Assembly (NCBI GenBank): GCA_944322755.1
Contig: CALUPY010000009.1
Span: forward strand, 1-64,000
Length of the DNA: 64,000 bases
Direction: 5' to 3'
DNA from: Candidatus Gastranaerophilales bacterium
Lineage (GTDB): Bacteria; Cyanobacteriota; Vampirovibrionia; Gastranaerophilales; Gastranaerophilaceae
Part shown: in pieces, positions 28,357-36,987 of the stretch
Layout: each line of letters begins with the position of its first letter
How positions within the stretch are numbered: position 1 is the first letter of the stretch
Program-made: the position numbers and the translations under genes
The notes under the pieces: generated by a model
The model's database searches: none
Told to the model about the DNA's origin: nothing
What the model saw: the letters and a program-made list of their open reading frames with translations, nothing else

Positions 28357-28549
28357 CTATTTGAATAATAATAATTATTATACATTTGTAATAATTTTTA
28401 TACAAATATAAAAATTTTCAATGATACAAAAAGAGGATAAAATATTTTATCTTTCTAATGTTGCTTATACGCCAGCTCACTCAAAATACCGGAGCCCAGT
28501 CAGTCTTGCTTTTCACCTCGAAATTCTGTAAATATTTTTTATAAAAAAA

Positions 28550-29479
28550 TTATTCAAGAATAACAGCACCATTTTCTTCAACATCAAGTGTATAGATTTG
28601 AGATTTTACATTCAAATCCAGCCATGTTTTGGAAATAATTTCTTTTATTTTATTTAAATTATTACCATAAGAGACAACAAGTAACGATGGCCCTGCTCCG
28701 CTCAAAACACATCCGAGAACATTTTCTTCATGTTTTAGTGCATCTTTAATCTCTTTCATACCCGGAACAAGCTTTTCTCTGTATGGCTGATGAAGTTTGT
28801 CATTCAGAGCAAATTTCATCAATTCTTTATCCTGTGAATTAACAGCCTCAACGAGCATTGCAGAATGTTTTAGATTAAAAATTGCATCCTTTAGCGGAAT
28901 ATCCTTTGGTATAACAGAACGGGCAATGTCTGTTGCAAGTTCATAGTCAGGAATGCAAACTGTTATTTTCCAATCTTTTGGCCATGGAAGTTTTCTATAA
29001 ATAACACTTCCGTCTTCTTCAAACGATGCAATAACAAAACCGCCTACAATAGCAGGAGTAACATTATCCGGATGCCCCTCAATTTCGGACGCAATTGACA
29101 AAAGAGCAGCTTCATCTGCAGGAGAACCTAGCAGTTTATTTGCAGCAAGCAAACCACCAACCACAACTGCAGCAGAACTGCCCAGACCTCTGGCAATAGG
29201 TATATGTGTATTAATAGTTATCTTTAATTCATCAGGTGTTTGGCCTATAGAGTTGTACAAAAGTTCAATTGCTTTATAAACAATATTATTTTCATCTGTA
29301 GGAATAGAAATAATATCCTGTTCATTTGTTTCATCAATAATATTTATTTCAATTCCTGTACCCGGCATAATTGTTTCTTCAACAGTAATTGTATTATATA
29401 TAGGAAGAGCCAGACCCAAACAATCAAATCCAGGGCCTAAATTCGCTGTAGTAGCCGGAACTTTCACGCTAACTTTCAT
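28550..29479 (-). CDS. thrB: Homoserine kinase
   Basis: 309 residues of the GHMP kinase family. It phosphorylates L-homoserine in threonine synthesis. The N-terminus VKVPATTANLGPGFDCLGLA and the ATP-binding PIARGLGSSAAVVVGGLLAA loop identify it, and the C-terminal GCVLSGAGPSLLVV is the third GHMP motif. AAGGA lies upstream of the ATG. It sits 22 bp after dnaN on the same strand, an unusual pairing that may reflect read-through rather than function. Confidence 0.96.
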   Translation of the reverse strand: MKVSVKVPATTANLGPGFDCLGLALPIYNTITVEETIMPGTGIEINIIDETNEQDIISIPTDENNIVYKAIELLYNSIGQTPDELKITINTHIPIARGLGSSAAVVVGGLLAANKLLGSPADEAALLSIASEIEGHPDNVTPAIVGGFVIASFEEDGSVIYRKLPWPKDWKITVCIPDYELATDIARSVIPKDIPLKDAIFNLKHSAMLVEAVNSQDKELMKFALNDKLHQPYREKLVPGMKEIKDALKHEENVLGCVLSGAGPSLLVVSYGNNLNKIKEIISKTWLDLNVKSQIYTLDVEENGAVILE

Positions 29480-29501
29480 ACTAAAATCCTTGTATAAATC
29501 T

Positions 29502-30623
29502 CTATCTAATTTGTATCGGCATTATCAAACACAAATAATCTTCTTCACTGTCCGGTCTGAACAATGTAGCTGAAAGACTTCCCCCCAGGCCTATTTTTAT
29601 TTTTTCTGATTCCATTATTTTTAAAGAATCCAAAACATATCTGTAATTAAAAGCAATCGTCAATTCTTCATCTGTATATTCAACTGAAATAGAATCTTCA
29701 CCCAAACCGGCATCAGGTGTATCTGCTTTTAAGAACAGAGTATTTTCTCCGAATATAAATTTAACTATATTAGTTCTTTCATTAACCATAACAGCTACAC
29801 GTTCAAGAGCATTAATCATTTCTTCTCTTGAAACAACTGCATTTTTTTCACAAGTCTGTGGAATAAGCTGTTTGTATGGAGGATATTCTCCTTCAAGAAG
29901 TCTTGAAGACATGATTAAACTAGATGTTTTAAATATAATTTTTGTTTTTTCAACAAAAAGAGAAATTTTTTCTTCTCCAAGATAAGGAGCAATTCTCAAA
30001 AATTCCTGCAATGTTTTTGACGGAATTACACAACTTATATCTGTATCTTTTTCATTTTTTATATTTTCAATAATTCTGGTCAATCTGTTTCCGTCGGTAG
30101 CAGCCATTTCCAAAGCATCTTTAGATATTGAACAAAAAACACCGCTTATTATATTTCTGTTTTCATAATTTGCCGCAGAAAATGCTGTATATTTTATTGA
30201 TTTTATAAAAGGATTCAAATCAATTTCCACAAATTCTTTTTCTTTTAGTTCTTCTTCTGTAATAACAGGAGGAAATTCGTCTGCACTAATACCAATCAGT
30301 TCAAACTTTGAATTTCCGCAAGATATATTAACAACATTTGTTGTTTCGTTCAAAGAAAAAAGAACAGGCTTGTTGCTTAATTTCGATGCAATTTCTGATA
30401 ATTTTTTTGCAGGCAATGTAATTTTTCCTGCTGTCTGAACAGAAGCGACTGTCGTTGATGAAATATTTATATCCAAATCTGTTGCACTGAATTTTATGTG
30501 ATTATTTTCATCAGCTTCGATTAAAATATTAGAAAGTACAGGTTGTATACCTCTTGCAACTGTAGTTTTTTCTACAATTTTTAAATTTGTTGCTAAAAGT
30601 TCTTTTTCAATTGTGAATTCCAT
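29502..30623 (-). CDS. dnaN: DNA polymerase III beta sliding clamp
   Basis: 373 residues, full length. It is the ring-shaped processivity factor of the replicase, with three repeated domains (about 1-120, 121-245, 246-373). The N-terminus MEFTIEKELLATNLKIVEK, the central TAATDGNRLTRI-type segment (AATDGNRLTRI) and the C-terminal YLCLIMPIQIR match. CTGGAG precedes the start. dnaA and recF are not adjacent. The upstream 370 bp are exceptionally AT-rich (see the next entry). Confidence 0.97.
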   Translation of the reverse strand: MEFTIEKELLATNLKIVEKTTVARGIQPVLSNILIEADENNHIKFSATDLDINISSTTVASVQTAGKITLPAKKLSEIASKLSNKPVLFSLNETTNVVNISCGNSKFELIGISADEFPPVITEEELKEKEFVEIDLNPFIKSIKYTAFSAANYENRNIISGVFCSISKDALEMAATDGNRLTRIIENIKNEKDTDISCVIPSKTLQEFLRIAPYLGEEKISLFVEKTKIIFKTSSLIMSSRLLEGEYPPYKQLIPQTCEKNAVVSREEMINALERVAVMVNERTNIVKFIFGENTLFLKADTPDAGLGEDSISVEYTDEELTIAFNYRYVLDSLKIMESEKIKIGLGGSLSATLFRPDSEEDYLCLIMPIQIR

Positions 30624-30996
30624 TTTTACTCCAGAGATTTTTTGTTTTGTTATTTTACATTTTTGTAAGTTTAATTTTTTGTTCTTCTTATATTATTTAA
30701 TTTAATAAATAATATATTTAAATAATAATATTTAGTAAAGAAATAAAAAACTGTATAAAACTATTATAAAGCAAACATATATTTGAAACAAAGTTGTTCA
30801 AAATTATGTAAAATTTTTGTTTAAAACTCATAAAAATTTTTGAACAATATTTTTTTATTTTTATTTTTATTTTTTGAACAGAATTTTTGATAATGTTTTT
30901 TACAACAAAAACAAAGGTTTTCTACAAGTTTTCTACAATAAAATTTTTGCATGATATTACAAATAAAAGTCATGGAAACATGCTCTGCACAAAAGT
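30624..30996. other. Very AT-rich gene-free region upstream of dnaN, candidate origin or control region
   Basis: About 370 bp with almost no G or C and no credible gene. It contains a perfect 11-bp tandem repeat GTTTTCTACAA (30917-30938). The core TTTTCTACA differs from the DnaA box TTATCCACA at two positions. TTTTGAACA occurs three times (30838-30846, 30872-30880 and inverted at 30795-30803). AT-rich DNA with DnaA-like repeats near dnaN is typical of origins, but no classical DnaA box was found, so this is a weak suggestion. The repeats could also regulate dnaN. Confidence 0.35.
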
Positions 30997-31296
30997 TTAA
31001 CAATTTTTAAAATCATTTGGTTTTTTGTTATGAAGCCATCTTGCAAGTTCTTGCTGTTCAAAACTCAAAGCAAAATTATACAGGCTTTTTATAAGATTTC
31101 TTCCTGATGGTGATTTTCCGATTAACAAAAAATCACCGGCTTTGTTTTTTGCTATGTAAATTTCTTTTTGAATAATTTTATCTACATTATTTTTTGCAGG
31201 TGATTCAATTTTTGTTTTTAACCAGAAGAAAAGAAGAGAAACCGGAGGCTTCTCTTTGTTTTCTTTTAAAAAATCTGAAAATTCTTTTATTATCAT
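30997..31296 (-). CDS. Hypothetical 99-residue protein
   Basis: Not recognised. A mixed alpha/beta protein with Lys-rich stretches; the centre reads KNKAGDFLLIGKSPSGRNLI and the C-terminal part FEQQELARWLHNKKPND. Its start overlaps the stop of the hydrolase gene by one base, so it is translationally coupled to it and likely real. It has no membrane segment or cysteine motif. Confidence 0.5.
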   Translation of the reverse strand: MIIKEFSDFLKENKEKPPVSLLFFWLKTKIESPAKNNVDKIIQKEIYIAKNKAGDFLLIGKSPSGRNLIKSLYNFALSFEQQELARWLHNKKPNDFKNC

Positions 31297-31826
31297 TATT
31301 TTATTAAAGCCTGTACTAGTTTAAACTGAGGATGTTTTGAGGTTTTTAACATTTCAAAAAGAACTATTTCTGTAGTCATAATTGTTGCACCTAGTTTTTC
31401 CATAAGATTTATTCCTGCTTTAAATTCATCAGTTTCTCTCGATGCACATGCGTCTTTTATTACGTAAACATTAAAACCTTTTTCTAACAATGCTTTTACT
31501 GTTTGATAAACACAAATATGTGTCTCAATTCCGCAAACAAAAATATTTTCTTTTTCTTTTATTGTTTCGAAAAGACCTTCTGTCTCTAAAGCATTAAATG
31601 CTGTTTTTTCAAATGTTTTGTCACTATCTTTTTTAGATATTGAATCTATTGTGGAGCCGAGTCCTTTGGGGTATTGTTCAGTAAATATTTTCTCAATTCC
31701 CAGGATATTTGCCATTTCTGATAAAATATATGTTTTTTTTGTTATTTTATCTTTTTTGAGCATTTGAACTAATTTTTCTTGAATATCAATAAAAAGAAAT
31801 GCTGTATTTTTTTCATTTATTGTCAT
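31296..31826 (-). CDS. Isochorismatase-family cysteine hydrolase
   Basis: 176 residues. The catalytic triad of the family is visible: Asp in FLFIDIQEKL, a Lys in the middle, and Cys in GIETHICVYQTVKAL with the preceding cis-peptide region. Members hydrolyse isochorismate, nicotinamide or N-carbamoyl amides, and the substrate cannot be told here. AAGGA lies before the ATG. It is in a three-gene minus-strand run with a sugar-isomerase-like gene upstream and a small unknown gene downstream. Confidence 0.88.
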   Translation of the reverse strand: MTINEKNTAFLFIDIQEKLVQMLKKDKITKKTYILSEMANILGIEKIFTEQYPKGLGSTIDSISKKDSDKTFEKTAFNALETEGLFETIKEKENIFVCGIETHICVYQTVKALLEKGFNVYVIKDACASRETDEFKAGINLMEKLGATIMTTEIVLFEMLKTSKHPQFKLVQALIK

Positions 31827-31836
31827 TTGTTTTTCC

Positions 31837-32631
31837 TTATTTTTTTATTTCTGTTTTAAAACATTCGTCAAAAAATTGAAGACTTTCTTTCAGTTCTTCT
31901 TTTTCAAAAATTTCAAAAACCATTTTGGGATTTAATTTTAAATCCTTTATTGTATTAAAAACCTCCTGAACATTTATTGTTCCTTTTAACAGAGTGTTGT
32001 GCGAGTCGTCTTTACCGTAGTTATTATGCAGGTGCATATGATATAGATGTTTGTTGTATGTTTGTATCCATTCGACTACAGGTACTTTTGAATGAATATT
32101 AACATGTCCTATGTCGAGTGATATTTTTAAATTTGGCGAGTTTACCTCTTTTATTACATCGAGGATAAAATCAGGTGTTTTTTCCTGAACATTTTCTATA
32201 ACTGCAGTTATTCCAGTATATTCAAATTGTTTTACAAAAGTTTTCCAAAACGCAATAAATTTTTCTTTGAACATTAATTGATACATGCTGTGATTTAAAA
32301 AAGCATTAAAACCTGTGTGATAAACTACTGTTTTTGCGCCGAGATATTTAGCTGCATCTAAAGACTGTTGAAATCTTTTTATTGATATGTCTCTTATTAA
32401 TGGATCTAAACTTACGACGGACAGGTCAAAAAGAAATCCGTGAAGACTTGTTTCTCCTTTAAAATTAAATAAAGCTTTTTTCATTGCTTCAATTCTTTTT
32501 ATAAGAGTTGTGTCAATGTCGTCTAAATTCGGAGCAAATCTGCTGATTTCGAGATTGCAGCCCAAATCTTTTGCTATGCTAACGGCTTGTTCAAAATTTT
32601 TTGAAATAGATGATGATATGAATTTTTGCAT
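31837..32631 (-). CDS. Sugar phosphate isomerase/epimerase-like TIM barrel
   Basis: 264 residues of the AP-endonuclease-2/xylose-isomerase-like superfamily. The metal-binding signatures VVYHTGFNAF, AVIENVQE, ISLDIGHVN, HMHLHNNYGKDDSH and MVFEIF are in order around the barrel, supplying His, Glu and Asp ligands. It could be a sugar isomerase or an endonuclease IV relative; the loop lengths favour the isomerase/epimerase side. It lies 10 bp before the hydrolase gene. Confidence 0.8.
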   Translation of the reverse strand: MQKFISSSISKNFEQAVSIAKDLGCNLEISRFAPNLDDIDTTLIKRIEAMKKALFNFKGETSLHGFLFDLSVVSLDPLIRDISIKRFQQSLDAAKYLGAKTVVYHTGFNAFLNHSMYQLMFKEKFIAFWKTFVKQFEYTGITAVIENVQEKTPDFILDVIKEVNSPNLKISLDIGHVNIHSKVPVVEWIQTYNKHLYHMHLHNNYGKDDSHNTLLKGTINVQEVFNTIKDLKLNPKMVFEIFEKEELKESLQFFDECFKTEIKK

Positions 32632-32668
32632 AATAGATAATCTTTTTTTCTACAGCAACATGATAGCA

Positions 32669-33913
32669 TTAAAAAATTTTGTTTTGAAATTCTTTTATAA
32701 AACAGTCTAAAAGAGCACCGAGTTTTGTTGTTGTCATTTCTGAAATATCTAAAGAAAGTCTTTTGTTGCTAATATTTTCATATTCTTTTTCATGAGAAAT
32801 ATCTATATTGATTTTAGTGTATCCGGGATAAGAAAGCTCAAAGATGCTTTTCTTTTCTTCATTTTCAAGCATGAAATAACATTCATTTTCTTCTGTTTTG
32901 TATTGAATAGAAGTTTTGAACAATTTTTCTTCAATTCTTTTTTGTGTTTGATAGAATAGCGGAGCGACAATGCATTCTATTTTTTTATGGAAAGCTTGTT
33001 TGAATAGTTTGAAATTTTTGATTATAGGTTTTTGCTGTTTTGGTGTTACTGTTTCTGAAACAGGATGTGTTCTGGCAACAAGAAAAGAATTTCCTTTCAA
33101 AAGAGCCTTTGCAAGAAATTTATTTGCCTGTTTTTCTGCTTCTTCAAACGGTGTGTCATTTATTTCTACTATTCCTGCGCTTATTGTGCAGTTTTTGGGG
33201 AGCTCATTTTTGATTTTAGAAAAAATTGTTGTTGTGTCTTTTGCTTTTGTTTTGTCTAACCATAAATAAAGTTTAAAGTCATTAGAAAAACCAATTATAT
33301 CAGTTGTTCTGATGTTCTTTTTTATAATCGATGCCAGATGTTTGGGAGATAGAATATTTCTTGTGTTTACATCAGGGGCAACAGCAGCAAAAGCTCCTTT
33401 AGCGTGTTCACTTTTTGTTTTTATTATTTTATTTATATAGTTTTTTGTATATAAACCATTTTCTGTATCTACTATATCAAGCTGAGCAAGAATTTGTTTT
33501 TTTGTTTCTATGTTTTTCTGCATTTCTTTTTTTTGCAGCGCCCATAAAACTCTCAGTGTGAATTCTGTATCAGTTGATTTTATATTTATAAAATCAGAAA
33601 TACCCAGTTCAAAAGCATTGCATAACATATCGTCATTTTGTTTTGAAAAAACCGGGATTATCTGGCATTGAATCAGGTCTTCATTCTGGTGAATTTTGTT
33701 TATAAAATTAATAAACTCTGTTTCCCGCTTTTTGCCTTTATCTAAATAATAAAACACAATACATGGTTTTTCTTTTTTTATCACAGAAAAAGCTTTTTCA
33801 TATTTTGCAGCAGAAAATTTATCTATATTTCTTAATAGAAGAAGTTTATTTTTTATTAAATCCGAGACGATACTATTGTCTGTTACTAATAAAATGTTAT
33901 TTTCTGTGTTCAT
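32669..33913 (-). CDS. Degenerate receiver plus GGDEF-like signalling protein
   Basis: 414 residues. The N-terminal 125 residues look like a CheY receiver (NNILLVTDNSIVSDLIKNKL, then CIVFYYLDKG, then ELGISDFI), but the phosphoacceptor Asp is not in the usual place. Residues about 150-280 resemble a diguanylate cyclase fold (TENGLYTKNYINKII, then CTISAGIVEI and the FLAKALLKGNSF helix) with no GGDEF loop. The C-terminal 120 residues are unassigned. It may bind rather than make a signal molecule. It is divergent from flagellin, which suggests a motility link. Confidence 0.6.
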   Translation of the reverse strand: MNTENNILLVTDNSIVSDLIKNKLLLLRNIDKFSAAKYEKAFSVIKKEKPCIVFYYLDKGKKRETEFINFINKIHQNEDLIQCQIIPVFSKQNDDMLCNAFELGISDFINIKSTDTEFTLRVLWALQKKEMQKNIETKKQILAQLDIVDTENGLYTKNYINKIIKTKSEHAKGAFAAVAPDVNTRNILSPKHLASIIKKNIRTTDIIGFSNDFKLYLWLDKTKAKDTTTIFSKIKNELPKNCTISAGIVEINDTPFEEAEKQANKFLAKALLKGNSFLVARTHPVSETVTPKQQKPIIKNFKLFKQAFHKKIECIVAPLFYQTQKRIEEKLFKTSIQYKTEENECYFMLENEEKKSIFELSYPGYTKINIDISHEKEYENISNKRLSLDISEMTTTKLGALLDCFIKEFQNKIF

Positions 33914-33973
33914 TTTTTCTCACAACAATTTTTAATTATATTTTATCTCAAATTATAAATCCGGTAAATTTTT

Positions 33974-33998
33974 CATGCCGTTTTGGGCATGTTTTTTT
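33974..33998 (+). terminator. Plus-strand terminator upstream of flagellin
   Basis: CATGCC (33974-33979) pairs with GGCATG (33986-33991), followed by seven Ts. No annotated plus-strand gene ends here, so it may terminate an antisense or small RNA running out of the 32669-33913 gene, or shield the flagellin promoter. Confidence 0.75.
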
Positions 33999-34052
33999 AC
34001 TTTTTTAAAAAAGTTCATACTTTAGTTTGGAATTTTTCCAACTAAATAAGCA

Positions 34053-34080
34053 TAAAGAAGCTTTGAAAAAGACCGTAATA
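34053..34080 (+). promoter_or_regulatory. Candidate sigma-28 promoter of flagellin
   Basis: TAAAGAAG (34053-34060), 11 nt, then ACCGTAAT (34072-34079). The -35 and the CCG core fit the sigma-28 consensus TAAAGTTT-N11-GCCGATAA. It predicts a leader of about 135 nt. Confidence 0.5.
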
Positions 34081-34084
34081 TAAG

Positions 34085-34220
34085 AATGTAAGAAACAAAA
34101 GTCATCACAAACTCAATAATTGTAAGGCTAAGCGAGTAGCAGGGTTTTGTATACCCTTACCTGTCTTGCCTTTGAGAGTACAAGGAAGTACATTAATTTT
34201 CTCATGAAAGGAGAACAACT
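34085..34220 (+). promoter_or_regulatory. Long structured 5' leader of flagellin
   Basis: The predicted 135-nt leader has GTAAGG and CCTTAC arms enclosing an inner AGGG/CCCT hairpin (about 34121-34167). It also has GGA motifs in AAGGAAG (near 34190) and in the Shine-Dalgarno AAAGGAGAA. Flagellin leaders with GGA sites in and near the ribosome site are CsrA targets in many bacteria. That control is inference here. Confidence 0.45.
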
Positions 34221-35096
34221 ATGCCTATTATTGTAAACACAAACATGTCTGCTATCAGAACACAGAGAAACCTGACAAATGCAACAAATGACCTGAACGA
34301 AGCACTAACCAGAATGTCTACAGGTTTAAGAGTAAATTCTTCAGCTGACGATGCTGCCGGTATGTTCGTTGCATCTACGTTAGATACTCAAATTAGAGGT
34401 TCAAAAGTTGCACAGGATAACGTTGCGACAGGTATAAATGTATTGCAGACTGTTGAAGGTGATATATCAGTAATCGAAGATAACCTTTTACGTATCAGAG
34501 ACCTGGCAACACAGGCCGCAAACGGAATATATAGTGAAGAATCCATGCAGGCAATGCAGAACGAAGTAGATGCACGTATTGCAGAAATTAACAGAATTGC
34601 AAATGCTTCAAACTTTAACGGTTTGAATCTTTTGAACGGCAACGAAGCTTTTAAAAACGGTTTGAGACTGCAAGTTGGTGCAAACTCTGAAAAAGAAACG
34701 AACTGCGTTGTTGTTCCGGCTGAGGTTTTTGCAAACGCAGAAGCTTCATCACTAGGACTTATTGCCAAGAATGGAACTCAATTCCAAACAACAGAAGAAA
34801 TCTTTTCTAGTGCATCAAATGCAGCAATGTTTATTGCAGATGTTGATAAAGCTTTGACGAAAATGAATGAACACAAAGCTACAATCGGTGCTATTCAAAA
34901 CAGGCTGGAGTCTGCTAATGATTCGCTGACAACAATGATAGAAAACGCGACTGCCGCAAAATCAACCATTATGGATGCTGATATAGCGGAAGAAAGTGCT
35001 AATTATACAAGAGCGCAAATTCTTCAGCAAACTTCATCAACTCTTCTTGTGCAAGCAAACTCGCTGCCTCAAATAGCTTTAACTTTATTACAATAA
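34221..35096 (+). CDS. fliC: Flagellin
   Basis: 291 residues, a short flagellin. The N-terminal D0/D1 (IVNTNMSAIRTQRNLTNATN, LTRMSTGLRVNSSADDAAGM, then VLQTVEGDISVIEDNLLRIR) and the C-terminal D1/D0 (IGAIQNRLESANDSLTTMIE, then ANYTRAQILQQTSSTLLVQA and QIALTLLQ) are both well kept. The variable surface domain is only about 60 residues, so the filament should be thin-surfaced. It is monocistronic with its own promoter, leader and terminator. Confidence 0.97.
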   Translation: MPIIVNTNMSAIRTQRNLTNATNDLNEALTRMSTGLRVNSSADDAAGMFVASTLDTQIRGSKVAQDNVATGINVLQTVEGDISVIEDNLLRIRDLATQAANGIYSEESMQAMQNEVDARIAEINRIANASNFNGLNLLNGNEAFKNGLRLQVGANSEKETNCVVVPAEVFANAEASSLGLIAKNGTQFQTTEEIFSSASNAAMFIADVDKALTKMNEHKATIGAIQNRLESANDSLTTMIENATAAKSTIMDADIAEESANYTRAQILQQTSSTLLVQANSLPQIALTLLQ

Positions 35097-35115
35097 TAGA
35101 TAGTTGATGACAAAT

Positions 35116-35147
35116 GCCCGGATTTGGTTTTATCCGGGCTTTTTTTC
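35116..35147 (+). terminator. Flagellin terminator
   Basis: GCCCGGAT (35116-35123) pairs with ATCCGGGC (35132-35139), followed by eight Ts. It is strong and 20 bp after the stop. Confidence 0.95.
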
Positions 35148-35162
35148 ATGTAAAAACATTTT

Positions 35163-36371
35163 TTATTTTAAAGCTGTTGCGCAAATATAACCCGTTGACC
35201 AGCAGTTTTGCAGATTAAATCCGCCTGTCAGCCCGTCTATATCGAGAACTTCTCCGCAAAAATAAAGATTCTTAATTATTTTTGATTCCATTGTTTTCGG
35301 GTTAACTTCATTTAAATCCACTCCACCGGCCGTTACTATTTCTTCTCCGTTTTTTACAGCCGTTACATTCATTTTAAATTCCGTAAAATTTTTTACTATT
35401 TTTTTTCTGTCTTCTTTTTTTAACTGACCGCTTTTTGTTTTTGGATTTATTTTGTTTTTTAATAATATCTTTTCTGCAAGTCCGCGCGGAATGTATGTGT
35501 CCACGACATTTAAAATATCTTTTTGCGGGTTTGTTTTTATTGATTCAATTAAAACTTCTTCAAAATTTTTCAGATTTGTAAGATTAATTTTTATGTTTAG
35601 AGGTTTTGCTTTGGAAAAATTCATGTAAGCACAGTAAGATGATATTTTATAACTCAAAGGACCCGAGATTCCAAAATGAGTGAAAAGTAAATCCCCTTCC
35701 TGTTCTGTAACTTTTTTGTTTTCAAAAGAAACTTCCGCAAAAAGATTTTTAATTGTCATACCTGACAGGTCGTAAAAATCCATCTCTTCCGTCTTTAATG
35801 CACAAAGAGCGGGTTTTATGGGAATAATGTTGTGTCCGAGTTTTTTTGCAAGCTTTTGCCCGATACCTCTGCCGCCTGTGGAAATAACAAGATTGTCAAC
35901 AAAAATATCCCTGTTTTTCGTTTTTATTATAAATTTTCCGTTTTTGATTTCTGTATCTGTAACTTCTTCTTTTATTATTTTTATGTTTTGTTTTTTTATT
36001 TTATCTAAAAGCTTGTTTCTGACATCAGAAGAAGAATTGGACTCCGGGAATATACGAAAATCCTCCTGCATATAGGTTTTTACTCCAATTTTTTCAAAAA
36101 ATTCAAGTGTATCTGCTGTTGAAAATTTTGAAAAAACAGAGAGTAAAAATTTTTCACCCCGTGGATAATATTTTACGAGTTCTCGAAAATCAAATTCTCC
36201 ATAAGCAAGGTTGCATCTTCCTCCGCCTGTCGGGATAAGGGTTTTTAGGATATCTTGTTTATCTATAATTAAAATCTCGTTATCCGGATTTTCTGATGCA
36301 AAAACAGCAGTAAATATTCCCGCCGGCCCGCCTCCTATTATTCCTATTTTTGATTTTTGTTTAGACTTCAT
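35163..36371 (-). CDS. HI0933/BaiN-like flavoprotein
   Basis: 402 residues from the ATG at 36371, chosen because GGAAC precedes it and the FAD motif follows. The N-terminal Rossmann motif is IGIIGGGPAGIFTAVFA. The family signatures TGGGRCNLAYGEF, VISTGGRGIGQKLAKKLGH, and the C-terminal TGGFNLQNCWSTGYICA identify the HI0933/YhiN group of FAD-dependent, probably NAD(P)H-using oxidoreductases. The substrate is unknown in most members. The start overlaps folK by 11 bp, implying coupling. Confidence 0.9.
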   Translation of the reverse strand: MKSKQKSKIGIIGGGPAGIFTAVFASENPDNEILIIDKQDILKTLIPTGGGRCNLAYGEFDFRELVKYYPRGEKFLLSVFSKFSTADTLEFFEKIGVKTYMQEDFRIFPESNSSSDVRNKLLDKIKKQNIKIIKEEVTDTEIKNGKFIIKTKNRDIFVDNLVISTGGRGIGQKLAKKLGHNIIPIKPALCALKTEEMDFYDLSGMTIKNLFAEVSFENKKVTEQEGDLLFTHFGISGPLSYKISSYCAYMNFSKAKPLNIKINLTNLKNFEEVLIESIKTNPQKDILNVVDTYIPRGLAEKILLKNKINPKTKSGQLKKEDRKKIVKNFTEFKMNVTAVKNGEEIVTAGGVDLNEVNPKTMESKIIKNLYFCGEVLDIDGLTGGFNLQNCWSTGYICATALK

Positions 36372-36870
36372 GTATTTTTGTTCCGAAAAGATAGACTTCT
36401 TCAACTTCTTCCAGTTCATCATAAAGCTCTGTTACTGTTTTTTCAAGTTTCGGATGCTTAAAATCAGGGATGAGTTCAAGCAGAGGTACAAGAACAAAAG
36501 CTCTTTTATGTAAATAAGGATGGGGAACAATTAAAAAATCTTTTTCAATAATTTCATTGTCGTAAAAAAGAATATCTATGTCTATGGGACGTTCTCCCCA
36601 GTGTTTTTTTTTAGTTCTGTCTAACCCCAGAAGTTCTTCTATTTTCTGGCATCTTAAAAGCAAATCAACAGGTGAAAGTTTTGTTTTAAGTTCAACAGCA
36701 ATATTTAAAAACCAGTTTTGATTTTTTTCACCCCAGGGTTCTGTTTCATAAATTGCTGAGGTTCTGATTATTTTTGTATCATCAGACAGGTTAAAAAGGT
36801 TTACAGCTTGATTTATCAGTTGAAACCTGTCGCCCATATTTGATCCTAAACACAAATAAACAATAGCCAT
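36361..36870 (-). CDS. folK: 2-amino-4-hydroxy-6-hydroxymethyldihydropteridine pyrophosphokinase
   Basis: 169 residues. It transfers pyrophosphate from ATP to the pterin in folate synthesis. Motifs are VYLCLGSNMGDR, SAIYETEPWG, WFLNIAVELKT, the HWGERPIDIDILFYDN signature, and PHPYLHKRAFVLVPL. The start is the ATG at 36870, which begins the conserved strand; the frame extends upstream to 36909. TACAAT lies six bases before this ATG with no Shine-Dalgarno, so the mRNA may be leaderless. Confidence 0.95.
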   Translation of the reverse strand: MAIVYLCLGSNMGDRFQLINQAVNLFNLSDDTKIIRTSAIYETEPWGEKNQNWFLNIAVELKTKLSPVDLLLRCQKIEELLGLDRTKKKHWGERPIDIDILFYDNEIIEKDFLIVPHPYLHKRAFVLVPLLELIPDFKHPKLEKTVTELYDELEEVEEVYLFGTKIHEV

Positions 36871-36882
36871 AAAAATATTGTA
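36868..36882 (-). promoter_or_regulatory. -10 box six nt before folK ATG
   Basis: On the minus strand TACAAT (36882-36877), then ATTTTT, then ATG (36870-36868). The layout is the same as at smpB and the genes at 21400 and 46811. Confidence 0.4.
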
Positions 36883-36987
36883 TATTTTTTTGTTAATTTT
36901 TACAAACAAGGGATTCTATTATATCTTTATTTTGTTGTTTTTAATTAAATTTTGTTTTTAGATAGAATCAGAAAAAAGAGTTTGAGT

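Noticed and set aside
30821-31003. 60-codon minus-strand frame in the AT-rich dnaN upstream region
   Set aside because: Composition (Lys, Asn, Phe, Cys from poly-A/T) and lack of a ribosome site indicate a chance frame.
34100-34200. c-di-GMP riboswitch in the flagellin leader
   Set aside because: The conserved core of the GEMM aptamer is not present; only generic stems are seen.
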